NCBI GenBank assembly: GCA_038373865.1
Contig: JAXGGA010002966.1
Span: forward strand, 47,108-111,107
Reading direction: 5' to 3'
DNA from: Uloborus plumipes
Lineage: Eukaryota > Arthropoda > Arachnida > Araneae > Uloboridae
Length of the DNA stretch: 64,000 bases
This document shows, piece by piece, positions 1 through 8,500 of the stretch (position 1 is the first letter of the stretch; every line of letters starts with the position of its first letter). The notes under the pieces were generated by a model that saw nothing but the letters and a program-made list of their open reading frames with translations, did no database searches and was not told where the DNA came from. Both the position numbers and the translations under genes were made by a program.

Positions 1-1290
1 GTATATCTTTGAGACCTTAACTGGGGCAAAATATAATTCCGTGAAAATGGGGAGAGTTAGAAATTTAACACTGATCGATCTTTAAATTTACATTTATACA
101 GAAATTTACCCCCCCCCTCCCCTATTGAAAGTAAATCCGTTATTAGCATACTTTTTAGAAACTAATAACATGACGATCACATGTTTTAAAACGTAGTTTC
201 TGATTTAATTTTTATAACGAAGTAGTTAAAGGAAATTCATAAAGTAAAGAAGATGAACTTTGAAACAGATTATTTATTCGTCAACTAAAAAGGCTGCTTA
301 GTAAAACGAAAGTGAAGACCGAAAGTTTAAACTGCGTCTCAATTGACTTACTTACTTTTTTTTTATATCTAGTTCGCGGTTATTCATATACAATAGTTAA
401 ATATAGTGACAACACAGTTCAGGATGTACAAATGTTATAGTTTTATGTGAATTAAATAAGCAGTTCAACATTGTATGCACATTTGTAAAACACAGAAACG
501 CTCAGCATTGAAAAAAAGGTGCAATATTTAATACACCTTCAAGCGCTTACTGCTTTCTAAGTAAAAAAGAGAAAATAGAATTCCGTGAAAAAGAGGGAAA
601 TTTTGAAATTTAACATTGATCGATTTCTAAACTTATATCTATTCTCAAACTTTTCATTCCGATCGGAAAAGTTATTTACAAACTTTTCATTCCGATCGAA
701 AAAGTTATTTACAAACTTTTCAGAAACTAACAACATGATGACAAACTGTATTGTAAGTGATTAATTAAGTAGCATGTGTATAAAAATGAAAAAAACTTAA
801 TATTCAACTAGATTTACAATATTTAACAACTATTGAGCTTGGCGTACTAAAAACAAACCTAATTCTGTGAAATTTTAGAAATGATGAACCTCAAAATATC
901 CATACTTTTCAGAAACTGACTACATATGACGGTAACATATTTTATAATATTTATTTCAAATTTTATTTTAATCAACATGAAGCACCCATGCAAATAATGC
1001 ATACAAACTAAATTGTTACCTTTTTCTTTTTTTCAACTTAAAAAAAATGTTACGTAAGTAATTTTTTAAAGTGAAGACAGGAATTGTCATTGTCGAACAT
1101 TTTAATTCAAGAATTGAGGGAACTTCCTTAGCATCAAAAGTAAAACTGTTAATTATACATAATTAAAAAACAACCAGCAAATTGTTCTCTTTGATTAACT
1201 CAAAAAGCTGCATCGGGGAAAAATGAAAAAGTATGATATTTTAATGACATTGGAAAGCAATATTTTGCATTAAAAATGAAGAAACTACTT
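1..1290. repeat. Degenerate tandem repeats in AT-rich DNA
   Basis: No gene is seen here. A diverged unit recurs three times: a block with TCCGTGAAAA followed by AAATTTAACAYTGATCGAT and then AGAAACTAAYAACATGA occurs near 39-175 and 583-740, and a shortened version near 855-930. Inside the second copy a perfect-looking 33-bp tandem repeat (CAAACTTTTCATTCCGATCG plus AAAAGTTATTTA) runs from 646 to about 722, with 2.3 copies. A short C tract lies near 109-121. The remainder is unique AT-rich sequence. Confidence 0.6.
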
Positions 1291-1297
1291 ATACATA

Positions 1298-2436
1298 TAT
1301 GGGTGATTCTACAAAAATGGGCAAATTTGTGTTCCATACTGATTGCTCTTTTTGTTTTTAATTTAATAAAAAACTATTTTGGGAATATTTTTATGCATCT
1401 TTTGTTCTACAATTTCCGTTATCAACAACGTCAATATTTAATTATTATTCATTTTAAAAAAAGGATATTAGATTGAAATGTCATCCACATGCCCTGTCCC
1501 ATAGGTGCAATTTTCACAATCAATGGAATATAGATTTAAAAAAAATAAGTGATTTTTTTCTCGAGAGTTTTTTATTTATAAACATGAATGTGTGCAAGAT
1601 GTAAATCACAAAAAAAGCAAAATAATATGAAAATAATATCTCTAAAAGTTAATCTAAACTTTGTCCCAGCGATTATAAGTCATCCATATGTCTAAAAAGT
1701 ATAGATATTTTTCTCTGAAATGTTTTATTCCAAAATCTGGCAACACATCTTAAAACAAAGCATGGAACTTTGTTATTCCTGGATGAGGATTAATTTTCCT
1801 GTTCTGCAATTACTTTTTGATAAAAAGCAAGCTAAACTCAACTTTCAAGGCAAGTGTTTTTTTATCTTTGTCATTAACATGCCCCACAGATTGCATGTAA
1901 AATGTACATGTAAATAAATTTTGATAATGAATAATCCTAAGGCTTACATTTGTGGGTTCTAATTCGAAGTGAAGCCGAAAAATATTCAGATATGACTTTT
2001 TGAGAACACAATTACTTGTGTTTTGTCATTCACATGCCCTTTTTCTACTGTCATTCACATGCCCCAATTTAAGACACGTGGATGAATCAAAAGCCAAACT
2101 ATGACAGTACAATGTTTAAAAATTATGTCTAACAGTTTACTGGTTAAAAAATTTCATTAATATACCTATTGTGTTTGTGTTATTCACATACTTACTGTGT
2201 TATATTCACATACCCATTGTGTCATCCACATGCCCTTTTTATCATTCACATATGCCTTCAAAAACATAAAAATCCAAAAATACAATAAAATACAAACATT
2301 TAAGCTCTGCTGATATTCTATTTTAATTATGTAACTTATCAAGTGCTTTGCTGATTTTTTTCAGATTTTTAATTTTAAATTAATTTTTTGAATTATACAT
2401 GTTAGAAATATTCCCGTATTTGTAGAATCACCCATA
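1298..2436. mobile_element. Non-autonomous TA-flanked TIR transposon with internal CATTCACATGCCC motif
   Basis: The ends are inverted repeats: left TATGGGTGATTCTACAAA, right the reverse complement with few changes (TTTGTAGAATCACCCATA). A TA dinucleotide flanks each end (1296-1297 and 2437-2438), as in Tc1/mariner-type insertion. There is no transposase frame. Inside, the motif GTCATTCACATGCCC, with variants such as GTCATCCACATGCCC, recurs about nine times in one orientation (near 1479, 1679, 1869, 2026, 2050, 2179, 2201, 2221, 2240). The repeated motif could be transposase-binding sites; that is inference. The superfamily is not certain. Confidence 0.75.
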
Positions 2437-2629
2437 TACAAAATGGGCATACCTTTAAAGATAATACAGGTTCTATAATTGAATATGTAAAACTAAGAAA
2501 TAACACTTCTTATTCAAAGAGTGGCGACAAAACTAAGACTTAAAATTGAGAAAAAAGCTTTTGAAGAAGAAATTGTTTCAAAAAGTGCACTGTAGCTTAG
2601 AAATATGACAACATCAATGTAATAACTCT

Positions 2630-2891
2630 TTTTTTAGAATTTCGCTTTTTAGAGCAATGTTGTCAATCACTGCTTCATTATCAATATTTTGTAAAGAATC
2701 TTTTTCTATTTTCATGAGCATAAATGACTCTAGCCGTCATCAGCTAAAGTATTACGTATGCTAGTTTTTATGAGCTTTAAACTGGAGAAACTTCTTTCGC
2801 GAGCCACTTGAGTAATAGGTAGCATTAAGAAATATTGATATGCAGTAGTTAAAGCTGAATAAAAATCTTTGAACAAGTTGTACTTAATGAG
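2630..2891 (-). pseudogene. hAT transposase relic, C-terminal dimerisation domain (ZMYM1-like)
   Basis: The minus strand encodes the hallmark hAT C-terminal motif: ITQVARERSFSSLKLIKT, then, after a one-base frameshift near 2740, SFMLMKIEKDSLQNID and a further conserved tail ending LKSEILKK. This domain mediates dimerisation in hAT transposases and in the domesticated ZMYM1-like zinc-finger MYM proteins. It is the 3' part of the frame at 4555-5285; the two parts are separated by the element at 2894-4552. Removing that element and one TA copy rejoins the frame across the site. The frameshifts show the gene is dead. Confidence 0.8.
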
Positions 2892-2893
2892 TA

Positions 2894-4552
2894 GGGTCTA
2901 GTGGGAGAAAATGGGTCACGGGGTAAAATGGGTCAGGATCTTTAGAAAATTCCTTAAAAATTGTGCAAATAATATTTTCTTTCTGCGTTGCCATTTTTAT
3001 GTATTTCTGACACCAGGCAACATTTCAGATGCAAAATAAGGTGCAACTTCCACTTTAAAGTTACAGATACTAGCAATTAAGTGTTTTTCTTAAAAGAAGC
3101 TTAACTGTTTTCATCATAAAAACTTTTGTTTAAAAAAAAATCAATGAAAATACACATTAAGCTTTTAACCTACTGCATAGAGCACATTTTCAGGAATAAC
3201 TTCCTAAAATGGTGAAGAAAAAACAGCAAAACTGAATTTTTTGTAGTATTAAAACAAGCGTGGGGTAAAATGGGTCATCTTTCGCCTTAAGTTAGGCTTA
3301 GCATATACTAAAGAGCTAATCATATTTTTTGCTAATTAACTCATGTTTTGGTGTCATGTATGTACATACTTATTTAAAACAAATAATATATTGTCCGGAC
3401 ATTCATTTGATGCACAAATATGTAACTTTTAATGCAAAATAATTAAATTAAATCAAAAATCCAAAACTAAGAGCACAGCTTTTGCTCGATGAACTTCCTT
3501 CGGGAAATGTTGTTAGGGAATGAAGCAAAATTGATTTATTTTCTCCAAAGAGCCTGGGCAACCAAATCATAGAAAAACATTCTACAGAGCTGAGTTTAAA
3601 TAATGTAGTTAAAGGAACGAAATCAACACTTAAGATCTGAACAACAAGTGAGGCTGTTTCTTCGATATTAGCAAGTCAAGCATGTGTTTTATTTAAATGC
3701 ATATTAAAACTTCTATTATAAGCACACTCTCACATACACCATTAACCAAAAGTAAAGAAGAAAGTTTAAAAGTTACTAAACGAGAAAATTACGCACATGC
3801 AGAAAGAAACTTGTGAAATGTTAACAAGCTTGACAATATTGAAAAGATTGCAATCTGAAAAAGCCTAAAGAGATAAAAAACCAATTAAACTGACACACAG
3901 ACGCAAAAATAAATAAATAATAAATAAACCTTTTCTTTGAAAGAAATTCATTACTGAATCGAAGTGCATTGATGGCAACTTTTAGCAGTTGAAAAGTGGG
4001 AACAAGTTAAGTCTTTTGAGAAAAAAGTCAAAAAAGCATATTTTCATGCCATCAATCTGCCCCATAATGTAGAATAACGTGCAATAATAAAACTTAAAAA
4101 TACAGTGAACATTTTTTATTCCCGGAGAGAGATGGTGTTTGGAAGGATGATGCATCGTAAACAGTGCTAGACATTCCTGGCCCTGAGATGAATCGAGAGG
4201 ACTATATTGCTTTCTAGAAATGTTTATATACTAATTGTTTTCTCATTAATGAATAAAAGTATCAAACTACTATTCAATAAATCATGAAATCCAATCCTTT
4301 AAAGCATGACTCATTTTACCCCACTAGTGACCCATTTTACCCCACGCTATGAGTCATTGACAACACATTTTCAAACTTATTTATCAGTATCAATATTTTG
4401 TTTTTCCCGAGATATTTCACTTTAAATGTTATGAGGAAGAGTCATTTGCATATCCTGAGCAGTTTATTCTCTGGTTGAATCAATATATTTTTTGCTGTCA
4501 ATGCCTGATTGTAAAATTGCTCTTTTTTGACCCATTTTACCCCACCTGACCC
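2894..4552. mobile_element. 1.66-kb TIR element inserted in the hAT relic; internal GGGTAAAATGGGTCA motif
   Basis: The left end reads GGGTCTAGTGGGAGAAAATG and the right end, reversed, GGGTCAGGTGGGGTAAAATG. The flanking TA at 2892-2893 and 4553-4554 is the target-site duplication. The motif GGGTAAAATGGGTCA occurs at both ends and again inside (near 2921, 3262, and as reverse complements near 4311, 4329, 4530). No long open frame is present, so the element is non-autonomous. It interrupts the hAT frame cleanly, so it is younger than that transposase copy. Confidence 0.8.
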
Positions 4553-4554
4553 TA

Positions 4555-5285
4555 CTTTATAACAGCGAATAACGCAATTTTGAGTTTTTACATGAACTGG
4601 AAGCAAGCTTTTCTTTTCATGAGCTGATTCTTTTTCATTATCAGTTTTCTTGCTCTTGTGACTCATATATTTCATTTTGATTTTTAATAATTTTTCTAAG
4701 TTTAGGCCAATTTTTAGCGAAGTTAGTGTATTTTTCCTCTAGTCGTTCTGGAGGTGCAGCTTCCTTAAATTTTGCAATTTTTTTAGATAAGTACTCAAAA
4801 GATGTGTTTAGAACTAAAGGTTTCTCAGTTGAAGAAAAAGTGTCTGGTGAGAGAAACGACAAACTTCGGCCTAACTCTAATTTTTTTAAAAACTTGGTTT
4901 CTATCGAATTCACTACGCTATCCATAATTACATTAAAAAATTTAATTTTAAAGTGCTCATTATCATTTAAAGGTTTTTCGTCGCTTGTTGTTTCTCTACT
5001 CATTTTCTTAATTTTCCGCCTTCTTTTACTGCTCAATTCAATTTCAATGTAGATGTCATTCTCATTTTCATTTCCTAGCTTATTTAAACAATTTTCAACA
5101 AAATTTTGAGAAGTTTGAACAATATTGTCGAAATCTCTTGGAATTTCTTTCAACTGTTCGAAAGCGTTTTTGATCATACTATTGCAAACTAATATGTTTA
5201 ATCCCTGTTTGTAAATATCGTGAAATGGGGCCCGTGATTTTAAAAACTCGTAAATATATTTGCGACAAAAGAATGGTTGAAAACT
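4555..5285 (-). pseudogene. hAT transposase relic, central region (ZMYM1-like)
   Basis: About 210 codons on the minus strand run from FFCRKYIYEFLKSRAPFHDI near 5270 through a lysine/arginine-rich stretch (SSKRRRKIKKMSR) to KNWPKLRKIIKNQNE near 4690. One extra base after the QEQEN codons (about 4640) shifts the frame, which then continues as DNEKES and CYKV up to the inserted element at 4552. The sequence resembles zinc finger MYM-type protein 1-like hAT proteins found in many animals, by recall of the family and not by search. The upstream half is missing: coding sequence stops where the GC-rich tandem array begins. Confidence 0.7.
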
Positions 5286-5324
5286 TGGTAAACTGATCTT
5301 TTGGTAACTGATCTCTGAAAAAAA

Positions 5325-5525
5325 CGTCACAAGTTGTAAAATTAGACCGGCCAGCCGGCCGACTAAAAGAAAAAGCACCACAAGTTTTAAAATTTAGACC
5401 GGCTGGCCGGCCGACTAAAAAAAAAAAAAAAAAAACGCCACAAGTTGTAAAATTTAGATCGGCCGGCCGGCCGACTAAAAAAAAAAAAAAAAAACACCAC
5501 AAGTTTTAAAATTTAGACCGGCCGA
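5325..5525. repeat. GC-rich ~62-bp tandem array, about 3.3 units
   Basis: Each unit is CCGGCCGGCCGGCCGACTAA-like, then a 10-20 base A tract, then CACCACAAGTTTTAAAATTT. The palindromic GGCCGGCC core is strikingly GC-rich against the surrounding AT-rich DNA. Open frames across the array encode only poly-Phe and low-complexity peptide and are not genes. The array abuts the 5' break of the hAT relic and may mark the truncation event. Confidence 0.8.
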
Positions 5526-5574
5526 AACACAAGCGGCACACCGGGAAAATGCCCGGCTGCCCGCCGGCCCCATC

Positions 5575-5719
5575 CGCCCCTGTCCACATCAGCGTAAAAC
5601 GCGACCGAAACTGAAGGCAGAAACCGAAAATCCGGGTACTTTCCATAGGAACACCATTGAATCCATTTTACGCTTATGCCTATTTTTTCTGCTTTACGTC
5701 GATGTGGAGCATGGCCCTG
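5575..5719 (-). mobile_element. Small MITE, copy A (inverted relative to copy B)
   Basis: This is an inverted copy of the element at 6440-6566. Shared blocks include GACGTAAAGCAGAAA and GGTTTCTGCCTTCRGTTTCG, and both copies end in GCTCCACAT-type termini that are imperfect inverted repeats of each other (CTCCACATCGACGTAAAGCA against TCCACATCAGCGTAAAA). It lies in the intron downstream of exon 3 of the methyltransferase gene. Superfamily not determined. Confidence 0.65.
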
Positions 5720-5886
5720 ACAGATGGTACCTGCATTCGGAAACAGTTTTCTTAGGGGCCCTAAGGCGTAAGGGGGGGGGGTTAGACCCTGCTAAATTTC
5801 AAAATTTGCAAACTTAATTTGGGACATAAAAGGTTAAACGAGGGTTTTTTTTTTCTCATAGTACGAGATAAGCTAAGAAGCCTTAC

Positions 5887-6103
5887 ACTGTCATAGAGCG
5901 CATCGACTTTGGCAGCTTGTTCGGGATCGTCGACGAGGGGTTTGATGGCGAAATAGATGTAGACGGCGAAGACGCCATTGTTGCACAAGACGCGCCGGCA
6001 TTCTGGGAAGAAGACGTCCATGTTGAACCAGTGGAGAGCGGCTCCAGCAGTCACGAGTTGCGCAGACCCGTCCGGAAAGTCCAGCTTTTCGGAGGGCTCA
6101 AAG
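5887..6103 (-). CDS. SAM-dependent methyltransferase, exon 3 (last visible exon)
   Basis: This 217-nt exon encodes 72 codons plus the last base of a split Ser codon. It begins after a CTGCTAG acceptor and ends at AGT|GTAAGG, a strong donor. The peptide FPDGSAQLVTAGAALHWFNM followed by FFPECRRVLCNNGVFAVY matches the motif IV to post-IV region of class I methyltransferases of the DDB_G0268948-like family (typically ...DLVTAGQAAHWFD...FFxExxRVLRPGGxLAxY). The phase matches exon 2: its final TC plus the first C here gives TCC. The exon is GC-richer than its introns. The family continues about 100 residues further, but no matching exon was found to its left, where transposons fill the sequence; the rest may be beyond base 1. 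The substrate is unknown. Confidence 0.85.
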
Positions 6104-6171
6104 CTAGCAGTAAAAACGACATTAATTTAATTATGCAATAATAATCCGTATAAATAATAATCCATATAGAT

Positions 6172-6773
6172 CAGCGGTCGGCAACCTAAATTGACTGAAA
6201 ATCTACGTTCCAAGTTTGGTGCGAACAAGATATCAACTTGGTCGCACGTGGGGAGGCACGCTGCATTGCAGATGTGCTTTACACGGTTTGACTTCACATA
6301 GTAGTAAATTACTTTCGAAAAAAGACTCAGTTACTTTTTGGTAGTTGCTTTAAACTACAAAAATAGTATTATGTTTCCTCTCCTTAAGATATTCCAAACA
6401 CAAGTATATTTTTTGCTTAAAAAAAGATAAAAGAGTGAGGGCCAAGCTCCACATTGACGTAAAGCAGAAACGTAAAATGGATTAAATAGTGGTCCTATAA
6501 GGAAAGTACCCGGATTTTCGGTTTCTGCCTTCGGTTTCGGTCGGTTTTCTGCGGATGTGGAGCAGGGGTACTATGGTGCGGACTGTAAAAATTTCTTTTG
6601 AAATTTTTTAAATTACTTTTGATTTAGACGTTTTGCCTCCTTTTCTTTCGGATATTAATGTTTTTTCAATTCTACTCAGACAGAAAGCAAATTCCAAAAT
6701 ACAGTCGCGATCGACTCAACATGGGTTTGAGATCAACTGGTCGATCGCGATCGATGGGTTGCGCGTACCGCTG
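6172..6773. mobile_element. hAT-like MITE in methyltransferase intron 2
   Basis: The left end CAGCGGTCGGCAACC and the right end (reversed CAGCGGTACGCGCAACC) form a TIR of the CAGNGGTCGGCAACC type common in hAT elements. The flanking 8 bases, ATATAGAT (6164-6171) and ATATAAAG (6774-6781), match at 6 of 8 positions and are probably an aged 8-bp duplication. Near the right end is a CG-rich palindromic stretch (GATCGCGATC). The small MITE copy B (6440-6566) is nested inside it. No open frame. Confidence 0.7.
6440..6566 (+). mobile_element. Small MITE, copy B, nested in the hAT-like MITE
   Basis: It starts GGGCCAAGCTCCACATTGAC and ends CTGCGGATGTGGAGCAGGGG, whose reverse complement again begins with GCTCCACATC, so the termini are inverted repeats. 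It is the same family as copy A at 5575-5719, in opposite orientation. The two copies bracket exon 3 of the methyltransferase. Confidence 0.65.
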
Positions 6774-7171
6774 ATATAAAGCAGAGAATATGTATATATA
6801 TATGATGTGTGTTGTTTGTGTGTTTGTATGTTCACTATAGAAATCCACAAAGCCAAAAAAGTAAAGAACCATTCGAATTTCAGTTTAACGACTCAAAAAT
6901 GGCTTAAAATTGCTCTTTTTACCCGAAATAATTATCGATTCTTCTCGATTTTTTGACTCATTGGAAAGATCGTGAAAAATAAGGAGATTTAATTGTGAAG
7001 GTTTTCAAATTAGTATATACGATGTTTTCAACCAGAAAAAAAGATATGGGCGTTTTTAAAATGGTAAAAATTAGTTTTAAACTAAATTGATCAGTTTCTT
7101 TCACATTTGACCCATTCTTTTACAAAATGTGTGCATTAACTATGCATCATTCCATCATACTTGACACTTAC

Positions 7172-7332
7172 GAGTAAGTCACGTTCGGTTTTGCACGGGT
7201 TTCATTGGCGGCTTTAATTTGGCTCTCTGAAATGTCCGATCCATGGACCTTCTTAAAGAATGGAGCCAATATAACTGTACCTTGCCCGGTGCCGCATCCA
7301 ACATCAATGGCGAAATCCAGTGGTCCGTCGTA
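7172..7332 (-). CDS. SAM-dependent methyltransferase, exon 2 (SAM-binding motif I)
   Basis: A 161-nt exon bounded by a good acceptor (TTGCTTTCCCTCAG) and donor (TC|GTAAGT). It encodes 53 codons plus two bases. The peptide LDFAIDVGCGTGQGTVILAP carries motif I (DVGCGTGQ), the glycine-rich loop that holds S-adenosylmethionine. It is followed by HGSDISESQIKAAN, the motif II acidic residue at the end of beta-strand 2. The exon starts in phase 0, matching the end of exon 1, and ends in phase 2, matching exon 3. The class I Rossmann-like fold is clear; the assignment to the DDB_G0268948-like family rests on remembered similarity. Longer open frames overlapping this exon on either strand are shadows. 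Confidence 0.88.
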
Positions 7333-7480
7333 CTGAGGGAAAGCAATATGACACGTATAAGTTTACGCATAAATGCTAAAAAATTTGAATTAATTTGGTC
7401 AAAAAAAAAAAGAAAAAAAATGTAATTTCTTCGAGATTTTTAACAAATTATTTAACAAAAATTTTTTTCGGTAACAGGTA

Positions 7481-7898
7481 GGGCGGAAAAGGTGCCATTG
7501 AGGGCATAGAAATTCCATTGAAATTTGAGGTTTGTTTTATAATTTCTTCCTTTTCCTCAAATGCCTAGAAGATTTGGCAAGTTCCTGCTTTTTCTACGTC
7601 TTAAATTAAGTTTTGTCAAAAAGTTAAAATGCTGTTTTCGCCGTACTTATCTGAAATAACTACATTGTTTGTCACACAGAATGCATTTTTAGATGTTAGG
7701 TGCTAAAATTTTTCTTAAAATAATTTCCTAAAAATCTCAAAAAACCGCATTTTTTCCAAACTTCAACGCAAATTGCAGCCAATCAAGAAATTGGCCAAAA
7801 AATTTCAAATTTTTTATGTGCACTTTTCTTCCGCAATGGCACCTTTTCCGCAATACCCCATCGTCGAAATAAAAGAAAAGTCTTTTTTCGGCCCACCC
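7481..7898. mobile_element. 418-bp TA-flanked element with repeated GCGGAAAAGGTGCCATTG
   Basis: Left end GGGCGGAAAAGGTGCCATTG follows TA (7479-7480); the right end reversed reads GGGTGGGCCGAAAAAAG and precedes TA (7899-7900). The termini match only partly. The motif GCGGAAAAGGTGCCATTG at the left end is repeated in inverted orientation near 7834-7851. It lies in intron 1 of the methyltransferase. The design resembles the other GGG-ended elements in this window, but the boundary call is less secure. Confidence 0.5.
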
Positions 7899-7900
7899 TA

Positions 7901-8491
7901 GTAAGTACGCCGAAATTCGTAGGAGAAACACCCCTGTAAATGTCATCTTTCCTCGGTAACTCTTTTGTTGCTGTGCAGCACCGTTCCAGGGGAACTAGGT
8001 ATCGAGCATCTAATAAGTACAGGCCACTACGAATCCTGGTGTTCATGTTATTAATTGATATTAATTTTAGGCATACACAGGCAAAATGAGTTAGGTCTTG
8101 TACCCTTTATTTATTTATTTTTTTCCGATTCAGTTCTTGTTTTGTAATTATTTCATTTACTGATGTTGAGCTGAAAAATTCTACAGTTGAGATAATTAGC
8201 ACTCCAAACGAACAATTCAAAACAAAATTGAAATGTTGAGGATTTCTAGGGAGTTGAAGCTAAAAGAATTATTTTTAGAAAAAAGACACCAGGGTGGAAC
8301 CTTGGGATTTTTAAAGTTTATCCAACAATAAATGGCAAGATGCATTAATAATAAGTTTTTGGCGTACTTTTAATAGCCCAAAATTTAGTAGCTGTGTGTG
8401 TGTGTTTTTTTTTTTTTTTTATCGTGAAGTTTTTACCGTCCCCACAGAGACAGGACGGTATCAAAGTATTTGTTCCAAAAAAGGTTCGACC
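7901..8491. other. Intronic spacer, no feature recognised
   Basis: This intron 1 DNA holds only short T tracts (8406-8420) and a GT run (8392-8404). A small inverted word, ACCGTCCC...GGACGGT (8437-8460), could form a weak hairpin. No coding signal. Confidence 0.5.
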
Positions 8492-8500
8492 GGTTTTATT

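Noticed and set aside
5179..5502. 107-codon minus-strand frame rich in Phe
   Set aside because: It reads through the A-tract tandem array and an out-of-frame part of the hAT relic.
5917..6141. A 74-codon plus-strand acidic frame
   Set aside because: It is the antisense shadow of methyltransferase exon 3.
7243..7425. A 60-codon plus-strand frame
   Set aside because: It is the antisense shadow of methyltransferase exon 2.
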